A stretch of 64,000 nucleotides of DNA. Source: Verticillium longisporum (taxonomy: Eukaryota; Ascomycota; Sordariomycetes; Glomerellales; Plectosphaerellaceae). This document shows, one piece after another, positions 11,558-23,743 of this stretch. The stretch's first letter is position 1; every line of letters starts with the position of its first letter. Location of the stretch: NCBI GenBank assembly GCA_019188255.1, contig JAETXT010000005.1:4774001-4838000 (forward strand), in the 5' to 3' direction. Below the pieces are notes generated by a model. It worked only from the letters and a program-made list of their open reading frames with translations, searched no databases and had not been told where the DNA came from. The translations under genes were made by a program, and so were the position numbers.

Positions 11558-13186
11558 CAGGTACATGATTCTGACTGCGAGTCTGGTCGGGAAAAGAGTC
11601 TGCTGTTCGATGCTCCGAAATGCCCAGACTCACCAGGCACCACAGACCTCACGGTTCGCACGTTTACTGGTACCTTCACTGGCCTGATCGACCCTGAATT
11701 CCCCAACACGCGTCAGTTCCGCGCGATTCCGTTCGCCGAGCCCCCCGTTGGGCCACGCCGCTGGCTGCCTCCGCAGAAGCTCTCCTCGTCGCCAGACAAA
11801 CACCGCTATGCGACCAAGTACCCGCCGTCGTGCCCACAGTTTGTGACAACACTCGAGTCCATGTGGAACCTGCCACTGACCAAGGGGAACCTGGTCTACA
11901 ACGGCGCTCAGAACGACACATCCGGGCTGGTAGGCGAGGCCACATCCGAGGACTGCTTGCACCTGGCAGTGTGGACACCGACAAGCGAGGTCCCGGAAGG
12001 AGGCTTTCCTGTGCTCTTCTTCATGACCGGTGGCGGCTTTTATATCGGCGGCGTCGACCTCCCTTGGCAAATACCAACGTCATGGGTCGAGCGGTCGCGA
12101 TCTCACATTGTCGTCAGCGTCAACTACCGCATAAACATATTCGGATTCCCTGGAGCCCGTGGTCTAGCCGGTGGCGAACAGAACCTGGGCATTCTCGACC
12201 AGCGTGCAGCGTTAGAATGGGTCCACGACAACATCGCGGCTTTCGGCGGCGACCCCAAACGCATCATGCAGTGGGGCCGCTCGGCTGGAGCTATCGCCGC
12301 CGACATTCATGCCTACGCCTATCATGAGGACCCCATTGCCCAATCCTACTACATGGAGTCGGGCACAGCCTTCAGCTTCGCGGGCGCGGAGCCTTCGTAT
12401 TCTAACTTTAGCTTCGTAGCGCAAAACGTCGGGTGCGAGGCGCCCTGCGGCGTTGACTGCGACGATGAGGACGGTAAAGCTGAGCTGGACTGCATGCGCC
12501 AGGTGTCGATGGTGCAGATCTCCAACTTTATCGGAAAGTACGGCGACCGTATGGAGAGGCCTACGCTGGGATTTGGCCCGATGGTCGATGATCGTGTCAT
12601 CTTTTCCAACTACACGGCTAGGTCCGAGCAGGGCAAGATCGCGCGCCGGCCCGCCCTGATCTCTTTCACGTCCAACGAGTTCACGTCACTGGTGCCCTGG
12701 CCAAAAGAGGACCTTGAAGGCGGTGTCGACCAGGACGAGGTCAATGACTGGAACCTTGGGTTCGCAACATGTGCAGGACTGAACTCGACGGCCTACCGAA
12801 ACCGACTTGGTCCCGACGTGCCCGTCTTCCGGTTCCAGTACGCGGCCGAGTTCCCCAACCTCAATGTATACGACTGGCTTGGTGCATACCACAACAGCGA
12901 GACGCCACTGATCTTTGGTACCTATGGACTGCTAGATCACATTGCGAACACGACCGAGTTTCAGATTGAGGTCAGCCATTCGATGCAGGACCACATCCTC
13001 GCGTTTGCCAAGGACCCGTTCAACGGCCCGCAAGCACTCGGCTGGCAACCAATGGACACGAGGCTTGCTGACGGTGGTGATCTCTTGCGCTTCGGGGGGT
13101 CCAGTGGGAAGGTATTTGTCCATGTTGATGGCATTGAGCTGGATGGCGTGTGCCTTGGAATTCGTGAGCACGACCCCTTTCCGTGA
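11558..13186 (+). CDS. Type-B carboxylesterase / lipase (alpha/beta hydrolase), 5' exon unresolved
   Basis: Secreted-type carboxylesterase of the cholinesterase/fungal lipase family, hydrolysing ester bonds. Visible in order: CPDSPGTTDLTV, the signature FRAIPFAEPPVGPRRW, the SEDCLHLAVWTP block, an oxyanion-hole GGGFYIGG, ILDQRAALEWVHDNIAAFGG, the nucleophile elbow WGRSAGA (serine nucleophile; most relatives have GESAG), and the His motif AYHNSETPLIFG near the C-terminus. Cysteine spacing (CEAPCGVDC) suits disulphides of a secreted enzyme. The frame opens right after a stop at 11555-11557, and no ATG precedes the conserved region, so a first exon with the signal peptide must lie upstream. I could not fix its splice sites, so the start given is only the edge of the open frame. 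Confidence 0.75.
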   Translation, partial: QVHDSDCESGREKSLLFDAPKCPDSPGTTDLTVRTFTGTFTGLIDPEFPNTRQFRAIPFAEPPVGPRRWLPPQKLSSSPDKHRYATKYPPSCPQFVTTLESMWNLPLTKGNLVYNGAQNDTSGLVGEATSEDCLHLAVWTPTSEVPEGGFPVLFFMTGGGFYIGGVDLPWQIPTSWVERSRSHIVVSVNYRINIFGFPGARGLAGGEQNLGILDQRAALEWVHDNIAAFGGDPKRIMQWGRSAGAIAADIHAYAYHEDPIAQSYYMESGTAFSFAGAEPSYSNFSFVAQNVGCEAPCGVDCDDEDGKAELDCMRQVSMVQISNFIGKYGDRMERPTLGFGPMVDDRVIFSNYTARSEQGKIARRPALISFTSNEFTSLVPWPKEDLEGGVDQDEVNDWNLGFATCAGLNSTAYRNRLGPDVPVFRFQYAAEFPNLNVYDWLGAYHNSETPLIFGTYGLLDHIANTTEFQIEVSHSMQDHILAFAKDPFNGPQALGWQPMDTRLADGGDLLRFGGSSGKVFVHVDGIELDGVCLGIREHDPFP

Positions 13187-13384
13187 TAATGGGTCCAAAG
13201 GGGAAGTTCATGGAGTCATCACAATCACTGCTAGGGTAATCTTTTGTGTCTTCAATAAGCTCCTCGAGCAAGCGGTGGACGGGCGTTCCGATCAATTATG
13301 TATTTGACCGTATGCATGTAGTCAAATATCTACCGTAATCAACAAGCCGTCGCCAGTATGATCATCCTACGTCAGACATGCTAG

Positions 13385-13585
13385 TTTTTTTGAACACAAT
13401 TAAGGTCAGCTTGCCGACGATCTGATACTTATCAACCAGGAACTGACCAATTTCAGCTCGATAGTAGCGTTCGGCCTTGTAGTTGGACAGTTTCTCTTCC
13501 TCCACCAGTTTGTCTTCTGGCAGAATCTCTAATCCAACCGTTGGGAAGACCTTCGGTTCGACTGATAGTGTCCGTGTGTAAATGG
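13385..13585 (-). pseudogene. Orphan N-terminal fragment of an SRPK-type protein kinase
   Basis: One minus-strand frame reads KVFPTVGLEILPEDKLVEEE, then KLSNYKAERYYRAEIGQF and DKYQIVGKL. This matches the region just before and at the kinase-domain start of fungal SR-protein-kinase-like proteins, where a VEEE..L.Y.AERYYPV..G pattern leads into the glycine loop. The match stops at that point: the sequence turns into TLIVFKKT with no glycine loop, lysine or catalytic loop following. It sits between two convergent genes and looks like a leftover of a partial duplication or deletion. The family call is from memory of the pattern, not a search. Confidence 0.5.
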
Positions 13586-13909
13586 ATGGGCCAAGGCGCT
13601 GAAGAACAGCCCGCCTGGCAACCGCGCTTCTGGCCTGGGCTGTTGCACTGAAGGCGAAGAGAGCGCTTCCTTGACTACAGCAAGTTCACGATACAAGGCG
13701 GCGGTGTGATTCACTGCCAAGCGAGGACTCGGTGCGTGGCGCTTGAGGTTAGGGGCCATCGAAGGCGAAGGTTCTGGAGCGGTGTGCAGTGGCTTGGGGT
13801 CTTGGGGTTACCACATGGAATACTGGCTGTCAGGAGCAGGTCGAATTTTGGCTATTCTTCTGACTTTCAGCATGTTCATTCTTATTGGAAGTCTTGCTTT
13901 CGTACAGCT

Positions 13910-16845
<2,936 letters not shown>

Positions 16846-17275
16846 ATGCCGTCCGAACGCGACTACCAGATCGCCCCGATCGTCCAAGAATCCATCATAC
16901 ACAACACAAAGGTAAAATGCCCTCCCCAAGACACCAGCCGTCTCCGCATGCGCAGGTCCTAACAGTCCTCCTTCCGCCGCCCAGTCCCTGTCCAACCTCC
17001 AGAACATCACGGCCTCCCTCTTCGGCGTCGCCGCCGGCATCCTCGGTCTCGAATCCTACGCCGGCTTCCTCTTCTACTTTGCCCTGGCCGCCCTCGTCAC
17101 GACCCTCACCTACGTCCTGCGCATCCCCCCCTCGTCCCCCGCCGCCGGCCTGCCGCCGCTGAGCACGGCGCGCTACTTCCGGTCGCCTTTTGACTTTTGG
17201 GTCGGCGGCATCTTCAGCGGGCTGCCGGGCTTCATCTTGACGTGGACGCTGTTCTTCGGCATCGTGCGGGCGTGA
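16846..17275 (+). CDS. EMC6: ER membrane protein complex subunit 6
   Basis: Small subunit of the EMC insertase that places tail-anchored and multipass proteins in the ER membrane. Exon 1 (16846-16911) encodes MPSERDYQIAPIVQESIIHN; the intron 16912-16984 (GTAAAA...GCCCAG) is followed by exon 2 to the stop. 118 residues. Three hydrophobic segments are seen: LFGVAAGILGLESYAGFLFY, FALAALVTTLTYVLRI, and FWVGGIFSGLPGFILTWTLF near the end. The order and the N-terminal sequence match the Emc6/TMEM93 family, as does the length. The first ATG lies in a CCACC context. Confidence 0.93.
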
Positions 17276-17598
17276 CGGAACGCTGGCGGCGCGCAGAGGG
17301 GAAAGGAGGGGAGAAAAAAAGGCGGCAGCAGAAGCATAGTATGGCGTCAGGAGTCAAAACGGTACATAGATCCTGAAGATGTGACTTTTCTTTTTCCTTT
17401 ATTTGAAGTGACTTTGCGCATAGCGAAAACATGGACCGCTGCTCGTTCAGGTGCTGTGACATCAAAAGACGATTCGGCTCTAACTAAAAAGAAAAGGAAA
17501 TGGTGTATTCGCGCAACGCTCTGAAACCTGATGGGGAAAAAAAGCGCAGTACAACTGAAAGCAGAAACGTCCAAACAACCAATGCCGATGCAACGCGC
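17276..17598. other. Convergent intergenic region
   Basis: 3' flanks of EMC6 and the GTPase gene. AT-rich with A-runs near 17313 and 17536 that could serve polyadenylation. No gene seen. Confidence 0.4.
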
Positions 17599-20232
17599 TC
17601 AGTCAACAATCTCTACAATGTTCCCGACATAGCCCTCCAGTCCAGACCGATCATTGCGCCCGCCCTCGAGAACGACAACCTGCGAGCCCAGCTCGATCCA
17701 CTCCCGGCTCGTCAGCAGCTCCAGCACAACCTCCACGCCCGTAGGCCTCATGGCATCCTCGTCCTGGTCCACAGTGAATATCTCCTCGACCTCGTCGGTC
17801 GCGGACACGGCCTTGTGCAAGCCGTCGCAGGCGCGAAGCGTAGACAGGCCCAGCACACGCGCCGCCGCCCGAACCGTCCCGCAGTAGACGTTGACGAGCG
17901 TGCCGATCATGAGCGACGCGGCGTTGAGGTCGTGGAACACGGCCGTCAGACCGCTCGCCGCCTGCAGCGACATGCCCGTCTTAAGCATGTGCTGCGGCGG
18001 CACGGCGAGGACCATGCCCTTGCGTATGCGGGGCGTCTCGCGCGCCGGCGGCTCGAGACTCCCCTCTGATGAGCCGGCCGGCGGCGGCATGTCGAGCAGG
18101 ATGCCGATCGTGCCCACCTGCCCGGCTGACAGGGTCCGCACTCCGAGACGAAGGTTGCGGATGCTGACAATCCTGGCGTTGTGCCATTCGCCCTTGATGG
18201 TCGATGCGGCGACGGCGTTACGGATCGCCACCCTAGCCAGTTCGGCAGACGACGGGTGCGATATCGAAAGCCCATAGCCGGCCCCGGGCGACGGACGATC
18301 CTCCGGCGTTCTGCCCTTGAAGTCGTCGTCACCTGATGGAAACGGCCCCGCCACGATTGTGTCGCCTACGGAAAGATGGCCGAAGCGCAAGTAGCCCGAG
18401 ACCACGATCCCCAGGTCTGAATGCGAGCCATTCTCAGTGATGGAAGCGAAATCAGCAGGGCGGCTGAACGTGTCGTCAATATGGAACACCGATGAGGGCT
18501 GCTCTGGGTTCAAAGCTTCTCCGATGAAGTCATGAGCAGTGGGGACGCGGGGTAGAGGGAGTTCCTTCAAGAGAGCGTGCATCAAGCCGATACCAGCACC
18601 GCTTACGGCGCTGGTCAACACGATTGGCACCAACTCGAGGAGGTCACCCCCTTGGACCACGTCACCGAGAGCACCCTTCACCTTGGCGGAGTCCGACGCA
18701 GATATGGCTGAGGGGCTCGGAGGCTCATTCTGCGCAGGCTGCAGAATCTTGGGGATTCGTCCAGCTTCCTTGATGAGCGTCAAGACCTTGCCCAGGACTC
18801 TCTGAATGCTGGTCTTGGTGGCGAGGTCGAGCTTCGTAATGGCCACGACAAGAGGCGTCTTGAGCTTCAGACACAGCTCAAGATGCGCTTTGGCAAGGTC
18901 GACGTTGGCACCGTCAGATCCCAGCACATCTTGCGCTGAGGAGCTGATGCCATCTTTGGCCGAGTTCGTTTCCAGGTCGTCGGCTGCGAGACACAAGACC
19001 GTCCACTGAGGTGCCCAGCCGACGAGGCCTCGCAGAATCGTCCGCCGGAAGCGCGGGTGGCCGGCCGAGTCCGACACGAACACGAGGCGCCCATTTTCCG
19101 ACTCAAAGTGAATGTCGAGCCACGACTCGACGTGGGCTTTCGAGTAGTTGATGATCGTGTCGTCCTTGTAACCGAGAAGCTCCTGCGCGACAGAGCTGGT
19201 CATGCCGGAGACGACCTCGTGTCGATGCTTGAACAAGCTGAGCCTACTCCTGCCGCGGCCGTTGTCCATTGTGCTCGTCGACAGAGTGCCTAGCAGCGTC
19301 GATTTACCAGAGGTCGTCGGTCCCGTCAATGTGACTCGCAGTTGATCGGTCATGGACCGGCTCGTGCTCGGGCTCTCGTTCTTGTCGATGCCCGACTCGG
19401 CAGCCGCGTCCTGCTTCGACGTGCCGTTTCGAGACCCTGCGTCCCCGTTTCGAGATCCAAAGTCCGGCGTGACGAACGCCTCAGCAACACGCAGCGTCCC
19501 GTGTCGAGGCGTCTGCGGCGGAATCGATGCGCCATTGTCAACAAGCTCCGCCGTCTCGGGCCACTCGCACTCCCCGACAATGACTTCGCGAAGCAGGTCG
19601 ACTCGGCAGCCCAAGGTCGCCGCCATGACCCGCAGCGTCACGATGCTCTCGCCCATCTCTTCCTGCCTCAGACCGACGAGGGTCCCGTCGACGGAAACGC
19701 CAATCTCATACAGCGCGCCGCGCGACTCCTCGAGCCCGAGCACGGGCCTCTGCACCTTGAGCGCCTGGTGCAGATCGACGGCGTCGTCGGGCAGCCTGGG
19801 CACGACGAGGTCCTTCGGCTTGAGCACGTGGCAGGGCGACGACTGCTGCAGGCGCCAGAGCAGCTGGGTCGTCAGCTGCTGCAGGCGGATCTGGCGCGAC
19901 TCGGTCGACGTGGCCGAGAGACCGCGCGGCTCCATCTTGACGGCGACGGCGGCGCGCTTTGAGTCGGGCACGGTGCTCATCGACTTGTACCGCCGGCGGG
20001 GGCGCAGCAGCAGATGGAGTTTGTACTCCGTGGGGCCCCCCTGCGGCTCGGCCTCCAGCTTGGTGACGCCGTAGTCGGACAGCATGACGGGTTCGAGCGG
20101 TTGGTCATTGGATGACACCAGTTGGAGGGCCGGCGTCGAGGACTTTCGGGCGGCCGCATCATCTGGTCCTAGCCACGGCGACGACACCCTCTGGGGGTCT
20201 GCGTCGAAGGTGAAGATGGAGCCTGAGGCCAT
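17599..20232 (-). CDS. GTPBP1/AGP-1-type translational GTPase
   Basis: Single-exon 877-residue protein related to the EF-Tu-like GTPBP1/GTPBP2 group (ribosome- and mRNA-surveillance-associated GTPases in animals; fungal role poorly known). G1 is GPTTSGKST near residue 300, switch I has GMTSSVAQELLGYKDD, G3 is DSAGHPRF near 382, and G4 is TKLD near 465. A beta-barrel domain II follows (GYLRFGHLSVGDTIVAGPF), then a barrel with the YCGTVRAAARVL segment. The first 290 residues are poorly conserved, Ser/Pro-rich in part. The C-terminus has the barrel-type VEVVLELLTSREWIELGSQV. The usual second GTPBP1 feature, the RHEVVSGMTSS switch, is present. Start is the first ATG after a TG microsatellite in the leader. 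Confidence 0.88.
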   Translation of the reverse strand: MASGSIFTFDADPQRVSSPWLGPDDAAARKSSTPALQLVSSNDQPLEPVMLSDYGVTKLEAEPQGGPTEYKLHLLLRPRRRYKSMSTVPDSKRAAVAVKMEPRGLSATSTESRQIRLQQLTTQLLWRLQQSSPCHVLKPKDLVVPRLPDDAVDLHQALKVQRPVLGLEESRGALYEIGVSVDGTLVGLRQEEMGESIVTLRVMAATLGCRVDLLREVIVGECEWPETAELVDNGASIPPQTPRHGTLRVAEAFVTPDFGSRNGDAGSRNGTSKQDAAAESGIDKNESPSTSRSMTDQLRVTLTGPTTSGKSTLLGTLSTSTMDNGRGRSRLSLFKHRHEVVSGMTSSVAQELLGYKDDTIINYSKAHVESWLDIHFESENGRLVFVSDSAGHPRFRRTILRGLVGWAPQWTVLCLAADDLETNSAKDGISSSAQDVLGSDGANVDLAKAHLELCLKLKTPLVVAITKLDLATKTSIQRVLGKVLTLIKEAGRIPKILQPAQNEPPSPSAISASDSAKVKGALGDVVQGGDLLELVPIVLTSAVSGAGIGLMHALLKELPLPRVPTAHDFIGEALNPEQPSSVFHIDDTFSRPADFASITENGSHSDLGIVVSGYLRFGHLSVGDTIVAGPFPSGDDDFKGRTPEDRPSPGAGYGLSISHPSSAELARVAIRNAVAASTIKGEWHNARIVSIRNLRLGVRTLSAGQVGTIGILLDMPPPAGSSEGSLEPPARETPRIRKGMVLAVPPQHMLKTGMSLQAASGLTAVFHDLNAASLMIGTLVNVYCGTVRAAARVLGLSTLRACDGLHKAVSATDEVEEIFTVDQDEDAMRPTGVEVVLELLTSREWIELGSQVVVLEGGRNDRSGLEGYVGNIVEIVD

Positions 20233-20253
20233 GGTTGCGGCCGTTGGTCGGCG

Positions 20254-20280
20254 GTGTGTGTGTGTGTGTGTGTGTGTGTG
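20254..20280. repeat. (GT)n microsatellite
   Basis: About 13 uninterrupted GT units in the 5' leader of the GTPase gene, 22 bp upstream of its ATG. On the transcript it reads as a CA tract. Length is expected to vary between isolates. Confidence 0.9.
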
Positions 20281-20994
20281 CGTAGGTGTATGGTGTCACT
20301 CAAATGTGCAGGATCGAGAATGCGTCGAGGAGAGCGGTTCGTATTGCGAAAGTGTTCAGGATCGTCAAAGGGCCATGTGCAACTTTGTGTAATCGAGGTA
20401 TCATCTTGGCAATTTGGGTGAATCTCCAAAGATGGTGGTGGCTATGCCTCTTCGTCGGCATGTGTTTGCTGGTAGACGACGTATTCTCAGAGGAGCGACG
20501 ACATGGCTCCTTGAGCGTATCGTGGAAAGGTCTATGGCTGGCTATATGGTGCGATGGATGATGGTGGAACAAGATGCCAGGCACCAGAGGATGGCAAGAA
20601 GCAGATGTTGACGAAATGAGAGAGGCCAATTCAAGTCAGGCACGACACGTCTGCATGAGTCTTCCCGGTGTGACGCAGGCCGCCGCTGTAACTGTGACCT
20701 CTCTGGCCCATCCAGTGCCTTGGTGGGGTACAAGTCCTGCTGCAATGGGTAAGCCTGGACGGAAGTACTTGCTAGCACCACCACGCGACGCCACATCAAC
20801 CCACCGAACAGCTGTACAGCTCGCAGCTTGCAGCTTGCAGATTGCAGCTTGTCATTCATAGTTGCATCTAGTGCCCATAGATTCGTTGACAACCCACGGT
20901 GGCAGTCAAAATACATGCGGTGGTGAAACGAGATATTTATGGCGCAAGTCTATTCGATCATTTCGCTACGATGCAATATACAACGTGGCCCTGT
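20281..20994. other. Intergenic region upstream of the GTPase gene
   Basis: Holds the GTPase promoter and the 3' flank of the ferroportin-like gene. A short internal repeat (GCTTGCAGCTTGCAGATTGCAGCTTG) lies near 20825-20850. No gene supported. Confidence 0.4.
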
Positions 20995-22662
20995 TTACAG
21001 ATCAGATCTCGCCATGATGCGACCAAGCGCCCTCTCCCTCTGCCTCTGCTTCGCCTTTCGGCTGCCCAGGAGCCCAGCCAGCGCATCAAGATGCAGCAAG
21101 TGACCCCTGCGAATGTACACAAAGACCGTGTACGTCGCGCTCGCCGATGCAACGGCGGCGACGGAGATCAGAGACGGCCACTTGAACTGCTCCGGGCGGA
21201 AGAAGATGATGGTTGCGATGTAGGAGAGAAGCTCAAAGGCATTTTGCCACGCCGCTTCAACCGTGGAAAACACTCCGCGACTCTCGGGCTCGACATCCTG
21301 GTCACACAGTGTCAGTGGCGGTGATGCGTAACACCTCGGTCGGAATACAGTCAGAGCACATACCTCTTGCACGATAATCTGCGTGCACATGTCGAAGCCT
21401 CGCAAGCCCAGTCGGCTCAGAATCGTTCCGCCGACAAGGCCCGCTGTCGAGAGGAGAGGTCGCTCTGCCTCGGAGACCCAAAAGACGGCAAAGCCTGCAA
21501 CGAGCATGGTGACTTGGGCAATGCTCATCCACAAACCTGCCCTGACCGGCCCGATGCGCCCCATCAACCAAGGGGCCACCCATGTAGCCAAGACCTCGAA
21601 CGCCACACCCAGTGTTCTCGCGAGACTGATAATCGTGGCGGTAAAGCCGGTATATAGCAGATATGTGATCATCTGGCCGGCAAAGTTGAGGACGGTCAGG
21701 TAGAGGAAGGCGCCAGCGATCGACGGCAGGAATGCGCGATGGCGAAAGTAGAGGCTAAAGTCGGCGAAAGACTGCTTCGCCATGCGTCGCAAATAGCCTA
21801 GCACAGATCCAAGGCGGGTTTGCGAGTCTCCTGAAGACTCTGCGATTGTCGATTCTTCTCCTGGGGCCTGCTTGGGCTCCTGGAGTGCTGGAACATCATT
21901 GTACACCCGTGCTATGGCATAGTACTCGGCCACCACGGACGCAATGTTCATGGCAAAGTTGACGACGAGAGCCAGTTGCACCGAGACACCTTCGACCATG
22001 GCAATGAACAAGGGTCCTAGCAGCTTGCAGAACAGATCGATGCGACGCATCTGCGAGTTCATCTGCATCATGCCATCCTGATCTCCGTCTGCCACGACGA
22101 CGACCCAATCCTTCTCCACTGCCACCGTGTTCATAATGGAGCAGATCTTTTCGACGCATGCAAAGAGAGAGAGGATCACGAGCACACCCGCTTCGCCAGC
22201 ACGACCCAGGGGCAGCCCGAGCACAAGGACGTAGAAGGCGGCGCAGGAGATGGCCACGGCGATGCGCTGGAAGACTGTGCCATGAAAGTCAGCACCAGAA
22301 CTCGGTCAAGGCAAAGGAGCGGAGAATGTACCAATGGAGATGCGAACCACGCGCAAGCGATTCCCCGTATCAATGAACTGGCCGATGGCCGGGGCAAAGA
22401 CGATGGCGGAAAGCCCACGGATGAAGGCATACACTGACATGGGCATCAATGTGTCTGGAAAGATTGTGGCCAGGTAGATGACGGCGCCGAACTCAAAGAC
22501 GCGCGAGTTCCATGTCGACAGGAAATGCGACAGATACAACCGGCGGGCCGTCTTCTCATGTCCTTTGCGCGCTGGTGTGCGATCGTCGCCCGCTCGCTCA
22601 TAGCCGAGTAAAGGAGCATGCTCATCGAGGCGCTCCTCGTCGGGATTCCCTATTGCTGCCAT
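20995..22662 (-). CDS. Ferroportin-like (SLC40/IREG) transporter
   Basis: Multipass membrane protein of the ferroportin family, which exports ferrous iron or related divalent metals; the membrane it sits in is not clear from sequence. Exons 22662-22332, 22274-21364, 21297-20995; introns of 57 and 66 bp with GTACAT/GTATGT donors. 514 residues. The family block starts near residue 42 with LYLSHFLSTWNSRVFEFG, followed by about ten hydrophobic helices, among them AISCAAFYVLVLGLPLG and LGPLFIAMVEGVSVQLALVV, and the late segment GLRGFDMCTQIIVQE. A long charged loop lies mid-protein (about 210-270). The 66 bp intron keeps frame and has no stop, so an unspliced form would also be translatable. Start chosen at MAAIGNPDEE, ahead of the ERLDEHAPLLG dileucine-like motif. 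Confidence 0.85.
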
Positions 22663-23743
22663 TGGATGGAAAGAGAAACCTGAAAAGGCAAGGTCCTCAT
22701 GGTCAACACAATTGGGATTGCTGCGACGTTGGGAGGAAAAGGTCAAGTGTTGAAGCACTCGACGCTACCGGGATGAGGACCTTGTTGGCCTGAATCGAAC
22801 ATGACCCTCGCTGGTCCGAGTCGAACGATTCGGCCCATGGCGATCCGCCGACCATCGAAACCCTGGGATGCCTGGCCTGGTCCTGACGGCATGGATCCAT
22901 CACCATGGCCGGCATCGGGGCATGGGACATAGAGATGTGTAGTGTGAAGCGAACGCAACATAGAGCTGCGTTGGCTTTGTCTCCATTCTCTGCTGTACTG
23001 TATCTTGCATTCAAGCGTCAAGGTAAGGAATCGGACGCTTAAGCGTGAAAATAATTGGCGATAATATTGGATCGAGCTTGCCCCTCAGCACCAGGCGTCT
23101 ACCTGAGGTACCTACCTACCCACCTAGGTAGGTAGGTAAGTAAGGTACCTACCTTAGGTAGGCGGGTAGGCAGGTAGGAAGAGGCATTGGTTGAGGGGCG
23201 CCTAACAGCCGTGACGATCGCCACGAGCGAACCAGATGCAGGGTCTCAGCACACCTAGCTGCTATCTTAGTCAATGCCTCGGAGGTACCGCGTGTAGTGG
23301 GGGCTGAGCACAACACCTACCACCACGGGCAGGCAAGGCAGGCAAGGCAGGCTAGCTACACAGCACAAAGTCGAGTGGAGCCACACACGCCCCCCGCCTC
23401 AGCCCCCCCATCACGCATCAGCGTTTAGGGGCTCGGAGAGGGTCCCCTGGTGGGCTCTAAGGGGGGGGGGGGTTCCCTGACACCTTTGGGGGGGCCTCCT
23501 TGTCGGGCTCAGACCTTTGCATCCCAAACCTCTTTCCTCGAAACAAACCCAAGACAACAGTCGGCATTGGGCTCACCTTTGTCCTTCTCCTCGATTGAGA
23601 CTGATTCCCATACCTTGCTTCCCGATCCCTATTGAAGCCCGAAAATCTTCCTCATTCACGCACAATAGTCGACAGCAGCCCCTCACCCAGGTACCAAAAG
23701 ACACAGCAAATACCTGCGACCCCACCGATCCCAAACCGCCACC
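22663..23743. promoter_or_regulatory. Divergent intergenic region (ferroportin-like / SEC9)
   Basis: About 1.1 kb with promoters for both genes. It holds a dense TACCT/AGGTA palindromic cluster, tandem GGCAGGCAA units near 23330-23350, C-rich tracts, and a 12-bp G run at 23461-23472. The last 200 bp is a C/A-rich leader typical of highly expressed fungal genes. Confidence 0.45.
23101..23180. repeat. TACCT/AGGTA palindromic microsatellite cluster
   Basis: Interleaved GTACCTACC and CCTAGGTAGGTA units that can fold back on themselves. The same motif recurs at 7961-8032, about 8173, 32730-32740, 51460-51597, 52012-52054 and 52193-52229, always between genes. Confidence 0.8.

Noticed and set aside
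23101..23180. CRISPR-like or telomeric array
   Set aside because: Units are short overlapping palindromes without spacers, recur elsewhere between genes, and do not match TTAGGG.
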